Source: Pseudooctadecabacter jejudonensis (GTDB lineage Bacteria > Pseudomonadota > Alphaproteobacteria > Rhodobacterales > Rhodobacteraceae). Taken from it: a DNA stretch of 64,000 bases. Of this stretch, positions 24,322-34,236 are shown piece by piece. Where the stretch lies: positions 186,001-250,000 of the forward strand of contig NZ_FWFT01000004.1 in the NCBI RefSeq assembly GCF_900172275.1. The letters run 5' to 3'. Positions within the stretch are counted from its first letter, which is position 1, and every line of letters starts with the position of its first letter. The notes below the pieces were generated by a model. It saw nothing but the letters and a program-made list of their open reading frames with translations, was not told the origin of the DNA and made no database searches. The position numbers and the translations under genes are program-made.

Positions 24322-25239
24322 ATGAGCCTACAACCCAACACGCGCTACAACGTCGCGACCATCGGGCTTGGGTCCATGGGCTATGGAATCGCATCCTCGG
24401 CTTTGCGGGCGGGTCACAAGGTTTGGGGGGCCGATGTAAACGAGGATCAAGTCCACGCATTCCGGAAAGAGGGCGGCCAATCCGGTGACTTGATCCAGGT
24501 TGCGGACACTTTGGATGCCGTCGCCGTTGTTGTTCTGAATGCCGCCCAGACCGAAGACGTCCTGTTCGGCGCCACCGGCATCGTCCCGCACTTGAGGGCT
24601 GGCGCGGTCGTTCTGGCCTGTGCGACGGTCCCGCCGGACTTCGCCAAAGACATGGGCGCGCGCTGTCTGAAGGCCGGCATTCACTATCTGGATGCCCCTA
24701 TTTCGGGCGGGTCGGCCAAGGCTGCAACCGGCCAGCTTTCGATCATGGCCTCCGGCACGCCCGAAGCTTTCACCGCGGCGCGGCCCCTTCTGGACAGTAT
24801 CGCCGAGACCGTGTTTGAGCTTGGCAACGAGGCCGGAGCGGGCAGCGCCATGAAGGCTGTCAACCAGCTCTTGGCAGGTGTTCACATCGCGACGATGGCC
24901 GAGGCCCTGACCTTTGGCATGACCCAAGGGATCACGCCCGATACGTTTGTTGACGTCATCAGCAAATGTGCTGGCACCAGTTGGATGTTGGAGAACCGCG
25001 CGCCCCATATCGTGGCCGGGGATTATACGCCGCACAGCGCGGTGAACATTTGGCCTAAGGATTTGGGTATCGTTTTGGACGTGGCCAAATCAGCGCAGTT
25101 CAGCGCACCGGTTACAGCTGCGGCGCTTCAGCAATTCGTTGCAGCGGCGGGCATGGGCCATGGATGGGAAGACGACGCCGCAGTCGCCAAGGTTTATGCA
25201 CGTAACGCGAAGCTTACGCTGCCAGGAGAAGACATATGA
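24322..25239 (+). CDS. ltnD: L-threonate dehydrogenase
   Basis: A 305-aa NAD-dependent beta-hydroxyacid dehydrogenase family enzyme. N-terminal Rossmann motif TIGLGSMGYGIASSALRAGH at about residues 13-32, DAPISGGSAKAATGQL (substrate site), and the catalytic Lys in AMKAVNQLLAGVHIA. In the tetronate pathway it oxidises L-threonate (or D-erythronate in related enzymes) to 2-oxo-tetronate. The assignment rests on the neighbouring otnK, otnC and otnI genes, a known set. It overlaps otnK by ATGA at 25236-25239. Confidence 0.85.
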   Translation: MSLQPNTRYNVATIGLGSMGYGIASSALRAGHKVWGADVNEDQVHAFRKEGGQSGDLIQVADTLDAVAVVVLNAAQTEDVLFGATGIVPHLRAGAVVLACATVPPDFAKDMGARCLKAGIHYLDAPISGGSAKAATGQLSIMASGTPEAFTAARPLLDSIAETVFELGNEAGAGSAMKAVNQLLAGVHIATMAEALTFGMTQGITPDTFVDVISKCAGTSWMLENRAPHIVAGDYTPHSAVNIWPKDLGIVLDVAKSAQFSAPVTAAALQQFVAAAGMGHGWEDDAAVAKVYARNAKLTLPGEDI

Positions 25240-26504
25240 CAACGGTTTTAGGGTGCATCGCTGATGATTTCACGGGCGCGACCGATCTTGCCGGACTGCT
25301 GGCCCGCAGCGGTGTGCGGGTCAGCTTGCGCATTGGCATCCCGTCCGAGCCACCCACCGACCCCGCCGCGTTTGAAGTCATCGCGCTGAAATCCCGCACG
25401 GCCCCGGTGACTGAGGCCGTGGCCGAGACACGGGCCGCCCTCAAATGGTTACAAACGGCGGGGGCCAAACGATTTTTCTGGAAATACTGTTCCACCTTCG
25501 ACAGCACGCCCGAGGGCAACATCGGCCCTGTCGCCGAGGCCTTGATGGATGATCTGGGCACCGATCAGACGATCTATTGTCCGGCGTTCCCGGAAAACGG
25601 GCGTTCAATCTTCATGGGCAATCTGTTTGTAGGCCAACAGCCCCTGTCTGAAAGCCCGATGAAGGACCACCCGCTAACACCGATGCGGGACAGCAACCTG
25701 ATGCGGCTGTTGGGTCCGCAAGTCACCAAAGCCACCGGTCTGGCCGACCGGCTAACCGTCGCGCAAGGGGCGCAGGCGCTGCGGGCGCGGTTGGACACCC
25801 TCAAAGGACAAGGCGTGGCCCATGTGGTGGTGGACGCCGTCGCCAACGAAGACCTTTATGTCATCGCCGACGCATGCCGCGACATGCCACTGATGACAGG
25901 CGGCAGTGCGGTCGCCATGCCCCTGCCCGCCTTGTATCTGGCCGATGGCGTCCTATCGGCAGATGCCCCCAAGGCCGTTGCACCGAAGCTTAACGACACA
26001 ACAATCGTGCTGTCAGGCAGCTGCTCTGCCATGACCAATGCGCAAGTGGCCCACTACAAAGCAACTGGCGCGGCGTCCTATCAATTGGATCCCCTCGCGC
26101 TGACCGAAAACGGCCCTGGTCCTGTGCTGGATTGGCTCGCCGCGCAAGATCTGTCGAAAGCCCCGCTGGTCTATGCCACCGCAAACCCCGAAAGCGTGCG
26201 CGCCGCACAAGACAAGCTGGGGGTCGCCGCCGCTGGTGAACTGATCGAGGCGACGCTGTCGGCCTGCGCCGTGGCCGCGCGCGACGCAGGCGCGCGCCGG
26301 ATCATTGTGGCAGGCGGCGAAACGTCGGGGGCCGTCACCAAGACCCTTGGTGTGACACAGCTCAACATTGGGGCAGAAATTGCGCCTGGCGTGCCATGGA
26401 CCTACTGTCAGTCAGGCGGACTTGATATCGCACTCACCCTGAAATCCGGCAACTTCGGGTCCGAAACCTTCTTTACCGACGCACAAGCGAAACTTTCCAC
26501 ATGA
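25236..26504 (+). CDS. otnK: 3-oxo-tetronate kinase (DUF1537 family)
   Basis: A 422-aa kinase of the DUF1537/four-carbon acid-sugar kinase family. N-terminal substrate domain with LGCIADDFTGATDLAGLLARSG and RFFWKYCSTFDSTPEGNIGPVAEAL. C-terminal ATP-binding domain with the loop ARRIIVAGGETSGAVTKTLG. It phosphorylates 3-oxo-tetronate to its 4-phosphate. The gene order kinase, aldolase, isomerase behind a threonate dehydrogenase is the published tetronate arrangement. Length is normal for the family. Confidence 0.9.
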   Translation: MTTVLGCIADDFTGATDLAGLLARSGVRVSLRIGIPSEPPTDPAAFEVIALKSRTAPVTEAVAETRAALKWLQTAGAKRFFWKYCSTFDSTPEGNIGPVAEALMDDLGTDQTIYCPAFPENGRSIFMGNLFVGQQPLSESPMKDHPLTPMRDSNLMRLLGPQVTKATGLADRLTVAQGAQALRARLDTLKGQGVAHVVVDAVANEDLYVIADACRDMPLMTGGSAVAMPLPALYLADGVLSADAPKAVAPKLNDTTIVLSGSCSAMTNAQVAHYKATGAASYQLDPLALTENGPGPVLDWLAAQDLSKAPLVYATANPESVRAAQDKLGVAAAGELIEATLSACAVAARDAGARRIIVAGGETSGAVTKTLGVTQLNIGAEIAPGVPWTYCQSGGLDIALTLKSGNFGSETFFTDAQAKLST

Positions 26505-27151
26505 CGACTGAAACCCAACTGCGCGAACAGATCTGCCTTCTGGCCAAATCCATGTTCGACCGTGGACTGACAGGGGGCAGCACCGGCAACATCTCTGCCC
26601 GCACGGAGGATGGCGGGCTTCTGGTGTCCCCCACCGGCACCAGTTTCGGACGACTTGACCCAGGGCGCCTGTCGCGGTTCGACGCGCAAGGCCATCTGAT
26701 CAGCGGCGACAAGCCGACCAAGGAAATGCCCCTGCACGCCGCCTTTTATGACACGCGCAGCACCGCGGGTGCCGTTGTGCACCTTCATTCATGCCACTCG
26801 GTTGCGCTGTCAATGATGCCGGACGTTGACGAAGACAACTTCCTGCCGCCTCTCACACCCTATGGGATCATGAAGCTGGGGCGCGTGAAACTGTTGCCCT
26901 TCTTCCTGCCCGGTGATCCTGAAATGGGCAAGGCCGTGCGCGGGCTGGCAGGGAAGCGTAGCGCGGTCATGCTGGCCAATCACGGCCCCGTGGTGGCCGG
27001 AAAGGACATCGAGGCCGCATGCAACGCCATTGAAGAACTGGAAGACACCGCACGCCTTGCCATGATGACCCGCGGGATGAACCCGCGCGGCCTGACCGAA
27101 CCGCAAGTGCAGGCCCTGATCACCAAATTTGATGTGGAGTGGGACGCATGA
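26501..27151 (+). CDS. otnC: 3-oxo-tetronate 4-phosphate decarboxylase
   Basis: A 216-aa class II aldolase-fold protein. Visible motifs: GGSTGNISARTEDGGLLVSPTGTSFG (phosphate site), AVVHLHSCHSVALS (metal-binding HLHS) at about residues 92-95, and MLANHGPVVAG later. In the tetronate pathway it decarboxylates 3-oxo-tetronate 4-phosphate to dihydroxyacetone phosphate. Overlaps otnK and otnI by ATGA. Confidence 0.9.
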   Translation: MTTETQLREQICLLAKSMFDRGLTGGSTGNISARTEDGGLLVSPTGTSFGRLDPGRLSRFDAQGHLISGDKPTKEMPLHAAFYDTRSTAGAVVHLHSCHSVALSMMPDVDEDNFLPPLTPYGIMKLGRVKLLPFFLPGDPEMGKAVRGLAGKRSAVMLANHGPVVAGKDIEAACNAIEELEDTARLAMMTRGMNPRGLTEPQVQALITKFDVEWDA

Positions 27152-27915
27152 AATTCTCTGCCAATCTTGGTTTTCTATGGACCGACCGCCCCCTCCCTGA
27201 TGCCATTCGTGCCGCAAAGGCCGCTGGGTTTGACGCGGTGGAATGCCATTGGCCCTATGAGGTGCCAGCGGACACAGTTAAGGCCGCACTGGCCGAAACC
27301 GGACTGCAGATGCTGGGGCTCAACACCCGCCGCGGAAACGTTTCGGCAGGCGACAACGGGCTTGCCGCTCTTCCCGGACGCGAGGCAGAGGCCCGGGCGG
27401 CCATCGACGAAGCCATCGCCTATGCGACCGTCATCGGCACGCCCAATGTTCATGTCATGGCTGGGTTCGCCATCGGCGAGGCGGCGCATCAAACGTTTGT
27501 CGCAAACCTGCAATATGCCTGCGATATGGCGGCGTCTTCGGGTCTCACCATCCTGATCGAACCCCTCAATAAATACGACGCGCCTGGGTATTTCCTGCTT
27601 ACGACGGATCAGGCCTTGCGCATCCTTGAGGAGGTTGCGGCCCCCAATCTGAAGCTCATGTTCGACTGCTACCATGTCCAACTGATGGAGGGCGATCTGA
27701 CCCATCGGATCAAAGATCTGCTGCCCCACATCGGCCATATCCAATTCGCGTCAGTTCCAGATCGCGGCCCTCCGGATCACGGTGAAATCAACTACGATCA
27801 TGTTTTTGGTGTTATAGCGGGCCTCGGATACGACGCGCCGATCGGGGCGGAGTACAGGCCCACCAGTGAAACAGCACATTCGCTGGACTGGCTTAAGGCA
27901 CAAATATCCGGGTAG
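27148..27915 (+). CDS. otnI: 2-oxo-tetronate isomerase (hydroxypyruvate isomerase-like)
   Basis: A 255-aa xylose-isomerase-like TIM-barrel protein beginning MKFSANLGFLWTDRPLPDAI. Metal ligands are in ILIEPLNKYDAPGYFL, KLMFDCYHVQLMEGD and the C-terminal GAEYRPT. It converts 2-oxo-tetronate to 3-oxo-tetronate, connecting LtnD and OtnK. Start ATG 27148 overlaps the otnC stop. Hydroxypyruvate isomerase (Hyi) is the alternative annotation; the operon context favours OtnI. Confidence 0.87.
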   Translation: MKFSANLGFLWTDRPLPDAIRAAKAAGFDAVECHWPYEVPADTVKAALAETGLQMLGLNTRRGNVSAGDNGLAALPGREAEARAAIDEAIAYATVIGTPNVHVMAGFAIGEAAHQTFVANLQYACDMAASSGLTILIEPLNKYDAPGYFLLTTDQALRILEEVAAPNLKLMFDCYHVQLMEGDLTHRIKDLLPHIGHIQFASVPDRGPPDHGEINYDHVFGVIAGLGYDAPIGAEYRPTSETAHSLDWLKAQISG

Positions 27916-27931
27916 CATTTTCTAAAGAAAA

Positions 27932-27964
27932 GACCACTGAAGACGTAGCCCTCAGCGGCCTTTT
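27932..27964 (+). terminator. Candidate terminator of the tetronate operon
   Basis: The arms GACCACTGA and TCAGCGGCC pair at seven of nine positions and are followed by TTTT, 16 bases after the otnI stop. The stem is weak. Confidence 0.4.
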
Positions 27965-27982
27965 GATTTGTGCCAAAGGGTC

Positions 27983-28003
27983 AAAAAACAACCCTCAAAG
28001 GTT
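27983..28003 (-). terminator. Candidate terminator of nrdJ
   Basis: On the minus strand AACC-TTTGAG-GGTT is followed by GTTTTTT, about 45 bases after the nrdJ stop. The stem is short. Confidence 0.35.
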
Positions 28004-28045
28004 AGGTTCTATGTGTCTGCACAACGTCAAGCAACGACTCTGTCC

Positions 28046-30337
28046 CTATCCGCATTTGGAATAGCCGCAGTCGGAACAGGTCATGCATCCTTCGACCATC
28101 CGCATGGTGTATTGGCCACAGCTGGAACAGGCTTTGCCCTTTGGCGCCATGGCAACCACATCGGCTTGGGGGTCTGATTTCAGCCCCATGCCTTCGCCCG
28201 CCAGAAAGCCTGTCGCGACCATGTGCTTTTCGATCACGCCACCGATCGCCGCCAAAATCGACGGCACGTATTTGCCCTGAATCCACGCGCCGCCCCGCGG
28301 GTCGAACACCGCTTTGAGTTCTTCAACCACGAACGACACATCGCCACCGCGCCGGAACACAGCGGAAATCATCCGCGTCAGGGCCACGGTCCAGGCAAAA
28401 TGTTCCATGTTCTTGGAATTGATAAACACCTCAAACGGGCGCCGTTGACCTTGGTGGATGATATCGTTCACGGTGATGTAGATCGCATGTTCGCTGTCCG
28501 GCCACTTCAACTTATAGGTCTGGCCCTCAAGATCTTCGGGACGATCCAGCGGCTCGGTCATGTAGATGACGTCGCCCGCGTTCTGGTCGGCCACCACCTC
28601 GGCCACGGCCTCCTCCGCCTGGGCGGCGTCCTCGGATTTGGCAGGCTCCACGCTCAGGACCGATCCAGTAATATCGTTGGGGCGATAGGTGGTGCAGCCT
28701 TTGCACCCGGTGTCCCATGCCTCCATGTACACCTCTTTGAAGCTGTCAAAACTGATGTCTTCGGGGACGTTGATCGTCTTGGAGATTGAACTGTCGACCC
28801 ATTTTTGCGCCGCCGCCTGCATGCGCACGTGATCCATGGCGGGCAAGGTTTGGGCGTTGACGAAGTAATCGGGCAGGTCTGCGTCGCCCATTTTGTCGCG
28901 CCACATCTTTACGGCGTAGTCCACGACTTCTTCCTCGGTCCGTGTGCCATCCTTCTGCAGGACTTTGCGGGTATAGGCATAGGCGAAGACGGGTTCGATC
29001 CCGGATGAGACGTTGCCCGCATAAAGGCTGATCGTGCCCGTGGGCGCCACAGAGGTCAGCAACGCATTGCGGATGCCGTTTTCAGCGATCAACGCCTGCA
29101 CCTCCGCATCGAGAGCCTGCACATTGGGCGAGGCTGAATATTTGTCCGCGTCATACAGCGGGAACGCGCCCTTTTCGGCGGCCAGTTCAGCCGACGCGCG
29201 GTACGAGGCGTTGGCAATCAGCTGCATCCAGTCCTCGGTCTGCGCTGCAGCCTCCTCGGAGCCATACCGCAGGCCCACCATCAACAAGGCATCGGCGAGG
29301 CCTGTCACGCCCAGCCCGATACGACGTTTGGCAGCGGCTTCTTGCGCCTGAGCGTCCAGCGGGAAGTTGGATGCATCCACGACGTTGTCCATCATTCGCA
29401 CAGCCGTGGCCACCAAATCGCCCAGCGCATCTTCATCAATCTCGGCCTTGGCTTCGAAAGGATTGGCCACCAAACGCGCAAGGTTGATTGAGCCCAGCAA
29501 GCAGGCGCCATAGGGCGGCAAGGGCTGTTCGCCGCACGGGTTTGTGGCGGCGATGGTTTCGCAATAGTTAAGGTTGTTGGTGGCATTGATGCGGTCGATG
29601 AAAATCACACCCGGTTCGGCATAATCATAGGTCGACTGCATGATCTGATCCCACAGATCGCGGGCCTGCACGGTTTTGACGGTCTCACCCTCCCACACCA
29701 GATCCCAGGTGCTGTCCGCCTTCACGGCCTCCATGAAGGGATCCGTCACCAGGACGGACATGTTGAACATGCGCAGGCGGGCGGGGTCGGATTTCGCGGT
29801 GATGAAATCCTCAACATCAGGGTGATCGCAACGCATGGTGGCCATCATTGCCCCGCGACGCGATCCTGCGGACATGATCGTCCGGCACATCGCGTCCCAG
29901 ACATCCATGAAAGACAAAGGGCCAGAGGCGTCCGCAGCCACACCTTTGACGATCGCACCCTTGGGCCGGATCGTAGAGAAATCATAACCGATGCCGCCAC
30001 CCTGCTGCATTGTCAGCGCGGCCTCTTTAAGGCCATCGAAAATGCCCACCATCGTGTCAGGGATCGTGCCCATGACGAAACAGTTGAACAGGGTTACACT
30101 GCGGTCCGTGCCGGCCCCTGCGGTGATGCGGCCTGCGGGCAGATATTTAAAATCCTCGAGCGCTGCGTAGAACTTCGGTTCCCACTTGGCCGGGTCTTTT
30201 TCGACGGAGGCCAGCGATTTGGCGATACGTGACCATGTGTCCTCTACGGATTGGTCGATGGCCGTCCCATCTGCCTCCTTTAGGCGATATTTCATGTCCC
30301 AAATTTGTTCGGCGATCGGGGCGGCAAAGCGGGTCAT
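28046..30337 (-). CDS. nrdJ: Ribonucleoside-diphosphate reductase, cobalamin-dependent (class II)
   Basis: A 763-aa NrdJ. Motifs in order: GCTGFGG-like thiyl region (FNCFVMGTIPDTMVGIF, with the buried Cys in NCF), GGGIGYDFSTIRPKGA, PNVE/HPDVEDFITAK, NPCGEQPLPPYGACLLGSINLARL (active-site Cys), and the C-terminal redox/zinc tail CSSCGQ plus CMTCSDCGYSKCG, whose Cys pairs hand electrons to the active site. It makes dNDPs without oxygen-dependent radical chemistry using adenosylcobalamin. It is a single gene, and no cobalamin riboswitch is evident in the 102-base upstream region. An NrdR-like site is at 30387-30398. Start ATG 30337. Confidence 0.95.
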   Translation of the reverse strand: MTRFAAPIAEQIWDMKYRLKEADGTAIDQSVEDTWSRIAKSLASVEKDPAKWEPKFYAALEDFKYLPAGRITAGAGTDRSVTLFNCFVMGTIPDTMVGIFDGLKEAALTMQQGGGIGYDFSTIRPKGAIVKGVAADASGPLSFMDVWDAMCRTIMSAGSRRGAMMATMRCDHPDVEDFITAKSDPARLRMFNMSVLVTDPFMEAVKADSTWDLVWEGETVKTVQARDLWDQIMQSTYDYAEPGVIFIDRINATNNLNYCETIAATNPCGEQPLPPYGACLLGSINLARLVANPFEAKAEIDEDALGDLVATAVRMMDNVVDASNFPLDAQAQEAAAKRRIGLGVTGLADALLMVGLRYGSEEAAAQTEDWMQLIANASYRASAELAAEKGAFPLYDADKYSASPNVQALDAEVQALIAENGIRNALLTSVAPTGTISLYAGNVSSGIEPVFAYAYTRKVLQKDGTRTEEEVVDYAVKMWRDKMGDADLPDYFVNAQTLPAMDHVRMQAAAQKWVDSSISKTINVPEDISFDSFKEVYMEAWDTGCKGCTTYRPNDITGSVLSVEPAKSEDAAQAEEAVAEVVADQNAGDVIYMTEPLDRPEDLEGQTYKLKWPDSEHAIYITVNDIIHQGQRRPFEVFINSKNMEHFAWTVALTRMISAVFRRGGDVSFVVEELKAVFDPRGGAWIQGKYVPSILAAIGGVIEKHMVATGFLAGEGMGLKSDPQADVVAMAPKGKACSSCGQYTMRMVEGCMTCSDCGYSKCG

Positions 30338-30386
30338 GGAAGAACCTCTGTATTTGATGGCAGAATCGATGGTGGACGATTAACCT

Positions 30387-30398
30387 ACCAGATGTGGT
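30387..30398 (-). promoter_or_regulatory. Candidate NrdR-type box upstream of nrdJ
   Basis: ACCA-GATG-TGGT, a short inverted repeat 50 bases upstream of nrdJ and between divergent genes. Placement fits NrdR control of ribonucleotide reductase, but the match to the usual NrdR consensus is partial. Confidence 0.3.
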
Positions 30399-30439
30399 GT
30401 GTAAGCGAAACGAATTGCGAAGATAGTGTGGAGACTTAG

Positions 30440-30871
30440 ATGACCAAGACCCTACATCTGCAAAAATTATCTGTCGGGACTGAGACCGTAGCAGACCTTG
30501 CTGCGTGGCAAAACACCAAACGCGCGCAAGCCCCGGATGGATTGCCGCGACATATTACCCGGATGTGGCCCAAACGCACCGATGAGGTTTTGGCCGGTGG
30601 GTCGATGTACTGGGTCATCAAAGGGTCCATTTTGTGTCGTCAACGCATCAACCGATTTAACGAATACGACAGTGCAGACGGTGTGCGACGCTGTGCCGTG
30701 GTGTTGGAGCCTGAGTTGATCCGTGTCGTACCGACGCTCAAACGGCCCTTTCAAGGATGGCGCTATCTGAAGGCCGAGGATGCGCCAATGGACCTGCCGA
30801 AAGGGCGCGAGGCAGAGGAGCCACTGCCTGCCACATTGAACGCAGCGCTGGCAGAAATTGGGGTTCTCTAG
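30440..30871 (+). CDS. DUF1489 protein
   Basis: A 143-aa soluble protein matching DUF1489: LHLQKLSVGTETVADLAAWQ, RMWPKRTDEVLAGGSMYWVIKG, PELIRVVPTLKRPFQGWRYL. Function unknown; the family is restricted to alphaproteobacteria and annotated only as a conserved domain. Start ATG 30440. The gene is followed by three consecutive hairpins and a family A element (30891-30970) in its orientation, a likely terminator. Confidence 0.85.
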   Translation: MTKTLHLQKLSVGTETVADLAAWQNTKRAQAPDGLPRHITRMWPKRTDEVLAGGSMYWVIKGSILCRQRINRFNEYDSADGVRRCAVVLEPELIRVVPTLKRPFQGWRYLKAEDAPMDLPKGREAEEPLPATLNAALAEIGVL

Positions 30872-30890
30872 CGCCTGCGGCGGGCGGGAG

Positions 30891-30970
30891 GCCAAAATTC
30901 TGCGAATTTTGGCTACAGATTTTTATTCAAAAATCTGGCCCTGCGGGGCAGGTATTTTTGACCCAAAGAA
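30891..30970 (+). repeat. Family A palindromic element, copy A4, with two leading hairpins
   Basis: Three hairpins in a row: GCCAAAATTC/GAATTTTGGC (30891-30913), CAGATTTTT/AAAAATCTG (30916-30937), then CCTGC-GGG-GCAGG (30940-30952), followed by TATTTTTGACCCAAAGAA. Terminator orientation relative to the DUF1489 gene. Confidence 0.8.
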
Positions 30971-30971
30971 G

Positions 30972-31664
30972 TCAGAGGCCGAGTGTTGTTAACAGCTGTC
31001 TCAAAATCTCTCTCTGGTCTTGGGACCACTCACTTCGCCGGCCGCGAAACAAAGTCGCTTGGCTGGCGTGAATCATCCCGTCTGACAGAATTTTCAGGCC
31101 ATTGGCGCGCAGGGTTTCCCCGGTGGAGGTGATGTCGGCGATGGCTTCCGCGGTCTCGTTGCGGATCGTGCCTTCGGTGGCCCCTTGGCTGTCAACCAGC
31201 TGGTAATCGGCCACGCCATTGTCGCGCAGGAATTCCCGCACCAGCCGGTGGTACTTGGTCGCGATCCGCAGGCGGAACCCGTGGGTGGTGCGGAAGGCGG
31301 CTGCAGCGGCGTCCAGATCGTCGAGCGTATCAACGTCGACCCAACCGTCAGGCACCGCAATGATCAGGTCAGCACCGCCAAAGCCCATCTTGGCCAATTC
31401 AACCACTTGGCTGTCCCACGCCGTCAGTTTTTCACGCACAAGATCGGATCCCGTGACGCCCAGATGAATACGACCAGCTGCCAGTTCGCGCGGAATTTCT
31501 CCCGCCGACAACAACACAAGCTCCACACCATCAATGCCATCGACGTGGCCGGCATATTCACGGTCACTGCCTGATTTGGCCAAGGTAATTCCGCGGTCTT
31601 CGAACCACTTAAACGTCTTGTCCATAAGACGCCCTTTGGAGGGCACACCGAGTTTGAGGGTCAT
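30972..31664 (-). CDS. hisG: ATP phosphoribosyltransferase, catalytic subunit (short form)
   Basis: A 230-aa short-form HisG, lacking the C-terminal regulatory domain of long forms. It needs HisZ as a partner, encoded immediately upstream. It catalyses the first step of histidine synthesis. Motifs: LKLGVPSKGRLMDKTFKWFEDRG, GVTGSDLVREKL, the phosphate-binding region DITSTGETLRANGLKIL. Its ATG overlaps the hisZ stop (ATGA). Length fits HisG_S. Confidence 0.95.
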   Translation of the reverse strand: MTLKLGVPSKGRLMDKTFKWFEDRGITLAKSGSDREYAGHVDGIDGVELVLLSAGEIPRELAAGRIHLGVTGSDLVREKLTAWDSQVVELAKMGFGGADLIIAVPDGWVDVDTLDDLDAAAAAFRTTHGFRLRIATKYHRLVREFLRDNGVADYQLVDSQGATEGTIRNETAEAIADITSTGETLRANGLKILSDGMIHASQATLFRGRRSEWSQDQREILRQLLTTLGL

Positions 31665-32752
31665 GCCACGTCCTCCGCTGCGATCACCAGAGCAGGGCGG
31701 ATCACACCGCCCACAGCAGGAACGCCCGTGCCCCCGCCCAAGACAGTCGTCAGCGCGTCATAGCGCCCGCCGGTGGCCATGGGCGGCAGGTGCGGGGCTG
31801 CCGCTGACGCGAAGCCGAACACAAAGCCATCATAGTATTCCATCGACGTCCGGCCGAAGCTTGCCTCAAACATCAACGTCTCCACTGCAACCCCACGGGC
31901 AGCCAGCGCATCGCAGCGGGCCGCAAAGCCATCAACAGCTGCCGCAATCGACGGAAGGTCTACGGCGATATCACGCAAGGCAGACAAGGCATTTGGTGCA
32001 GTCTCCGCGACCGCCAGAAGCGCATCCAAAAGCGCACGTTCTTCGGATGAGACCGGTGCCGCTGCCGCGTCCTCTCTCAATGCATCAATGCGCGCCGTGA
32101 TTTCCGCGTAAGAGCGCAGGCCCAAAAGCGCAGGCGCATCGACCATTGGATCCGCCTGAGCCAGAAGATCGGTCCGGTGTCTGGACGGTGGGGTGATCCC
32201 TTCGAACCGGTCCAACAGCGCCTTGAACCGTACAGGGCGCCACAGATGACGTTGCAAAGCCGCGCGGCGGCGTTCGGTCGTTTTCAGCCCCCGAACGGCG
32301 GCGCGCAAAATGCCAATGTCGCCCGTCACTGGGGTCGCGGCCACAGTGTTCAGCAGTCCCGCGATCGTCGCAAACACTTCTGCATCGGCGGCGGCAGGGT
32401 CGGTGCCGTCGAAGACCTCATAGCCCACTTGCACGAACTCTGTCGGGCGATCACCACCGTCTTCTTGTTTGCGGAACACTTTGCCCATGTAGGTGTAACG
32501 CGCAGGTTCTGCCCCGTGGGCCATGTGCGTCTGGACCACAGGCACGGTGAAATCGGGGCGCAACATCATTTCCCCGCGGGCGGGGTCCTGCGTCGTAAAG
32601 GCGCGCGCACGGATGTCTTCGCCATACAGATCCAAAAGCGTGTCGGCCGGTTGCAGATAATCCGCATCGGTCAGGACAGCCCCCTGCTGCGTCAGAACAT
32701 CCGTATAGTTCCGCGCGCGGTCCCAGATCAGACGTGCTTGATCAAGGCTCAC
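31661..32752 (-). CDS. hisZ: ATP phosphoribosyltransferase regulatory subunit
   Basis: A 363-aa class II tRNA synthetase-like paralogue: [48 protein letters not shown], and [16 protein letters not shown], but without the aminoacylation motif 3 of HisRS. It forms an octamer with HisG and mediates histidine feedback. The hisS-hisZ-hisG operon is typical for Rhodobacterales. The ATG overlaps the hisS stop. Confidence 0.93.
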   Translation of the reverse strand: MSLDQARLIWDRARNYTDVLTQQGAVLTDADYLQPADTLLDLYGEDIRARAFTTQDPARGEMMLRPDFTVPVVQTHMAHGAEPARYTYMGKVFRKQEDGGDRPTEFVQVGYEVFDGTDPAAADAEVFATIAGLLNTVAATPVTGDIGILRAAVRGLKTTERRRAALQRHLWRPVRFKALLDRFEGITPPSRHRTDLLAQADPMVDAPALLGLRSYAEITARIDALREDAAAAPVSSEERALLDALLAVAETAPNALSALRDIAVDLPSIAAAVDGFAARCDALAARGVAVETLMFEASFGRTSMEYYDGFVFGFASAAAPHLPPMATGGRYDALTTVLGGGTGVPAVGGVIRPALVIAAEDVA

Positions 32753-34236
32753 TTTGCCTGCTCCGCCAAAAGCGCGGTGATGCGGGCCACCAGATCATCG
32801 CGCGGAATTTCGAATTGCTGCGGACGTTCCGCCCATTCATCTTGCGTGGCGGTTTCCGCGATCTTGGCGCCAAGGATCAAATCCTTGATCTGAAGCGTGC
32901 CATTGGCCAACTCATCGCCACCTTGAATGATCGCAATGGGCGAATTGCGCTGATCGGCATATTTCAACTGGTTACCAAAATTCTTGGGATTGCCCAGATA
33001 AACCTCCGCACGGATGCCCGCGCTGCGCAGCTCGCTGACGATGGCTTGGTAATCCGCCATCCGGTCGCGATCCATGACAGTCACAACGACAGGGCCGGTG
33101 GTGTCGGTGGTCAAACGCCCCTTCATATGCAGCGCCGCCAACAGACGATCCACGCCAATGGACACGCCCGTCGCCGGGACCTCTTGACCGGTGAACCGTT
33201 TCACCAGATCGTCATAGCGCCCCCCACCAGCGACAGACCCGAAGGAGCGTGGACGGCCTTTATCGTCCTTGATCTCAAACGTCAGCTCCGCCTCAAACAC
33301 GGGGCCGGTGTAGTAGCCAAGGCCACGCACAACCGAGGGGTCAATAATGATGCGGTCGGGGCCGTAGCCGCCCGCGTCCAGCAGATCTGCCATCTGCTGC
33401 AGTTCATTCACACCTGCCGCACCGGTTGCACTGTCCCCGATCGCCGCGCGCAAATTCGCAAGTGTGCCAGCGGTGTCGCCTGCCTTAGACGTCAAGAATG
33501 CAATGACAGGTTCGGCCTGCACCTCGGACAGGCCAACCCCGTCGATATAGGCGCCCGAGGCATCCAGACGCCCCTTGCCCAACAACTCGCGCACGCCAGC
33601 CTCGCCCACCTTATCGAACTTGTCGATCGTGCGCAGTACGTCAGCCTTTTGGGCCTCATCACCCAGACCCATGACCTCAAGCACGCCGTTCAACACTTTG
33701 CGGTTGTTGATGCGCACAACGTAGTCGCCGCGCTCAATGCCCACGGCCTCCAATGTGTCGGACAACATCGCACAGATTTCAGCATCGGCCGCGACAGACC
33801 CGCTGCCCACTGTGTCCGCATCACATTGATAAAACTGGCGAAACCGTCCAGGTCCCGGCTTTTCGTTGCGCCACACAGGGCCCATGGCAAAGCGACGGTA
33901 GGGGGTCGGCAGGTCATTGCGGTGCTGTGCGTAAACACGGGCCAAAGGCGCGGTCAGATCATAGCGCAGCGCCAACCAATCGCCTTTGCCCTCGGCGTCG
34001 TCCTCTTGCCAGGCAAACACCCCCTCATTCGGGCGGTCCACATCGGGCAGAAACTTGCCCAGCGCCTCAACCGTTTCAACACCGCTGCTTTCAAGGGCTT
34101 CAAACCCGTAGCGATGATAAACACCCGCGATGGTGCGCAGCATCTGCGTGCGTTGCGCAACTTCGGCACCGAAATAGTCGCGAAAGCCCTTGGGGGTCTG
34201 CGCCTTGGGACGGGGTGTCTTCTTGGTCTTGGCCAT
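32749..34236 (-). CDS. hisS: Histidine-tRNA ligase
   Basis: A 495-aa class II aminoacyl-tRNA synthetase. Motif 2 is [29 protein letters not shown]. The HisRS-specific loops are [16 protein letters not shown] and [29 protein letters not shown]. The C-terminal anticodon-binding domain has [20 protein letters not shown]. It charges tRNA-His in the cytoplasm. The N-terminal basic extension ([22 protein letters not shown]) is common in alphaproteobacteria. First gene of the hisS-Z-G operon. Confidence 0.96.
   Translation of the reverse strand: MAKTKKTPRPKAQTPKGFRDYFGAEVAQRTQMLRTIAGVYHRYGFEALESSGVETVEALGKFLPDVDRPNEGVFAWQEDDAEGKGDWLALRYDLTAPLARVYAQHRNDLPTPYRRFAMGPVWRNEKPGPGRFRQFYQCDADTVGSGSVAADAEICAMLSDTLEAVGIERGDYVVRINNRKVLNGVLEVMGLGDEAQKADVLRTIDKFDKVGEAGVRELLGKGRLDASGAYIDGVGLSEVQAEPVIAFLTSKAGDTAGTLANLRAAIGDSATGAAGVNELQQMADLLDAGGYGPDRIIIDPSVVRGLGYYTGPVFEAELTFEIKDDKGRPRSFGSVAGGGRYDDLVKRFTGQEVPATGVSIGVDRLLAALHMKGRLTTDTTGPVVVTVMDRDRMADYQAIVSELRSAGIRAEVYLGNPKNFGNQLKYADQRNSPIAIIQGGDELANGTLQIKDLILGAKIAETATQDEWAERPQQFEIPRDDLVARITALLAEQAK

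Noticed and set aside
27916-28045. B12 riboswitch associated with nrdJ
   Set aside because: This region is at the 3' end of nrdJ. The true upstream region (30338-30439) is too short and lacks a B12 box.
30891-30970. CRISPR array or IS end because of consecutive palindromes
   Set aside because: The hairpins differ from each other and there are no repeated spacers. The structure is better explained by stacked terminator hairpins of family A.
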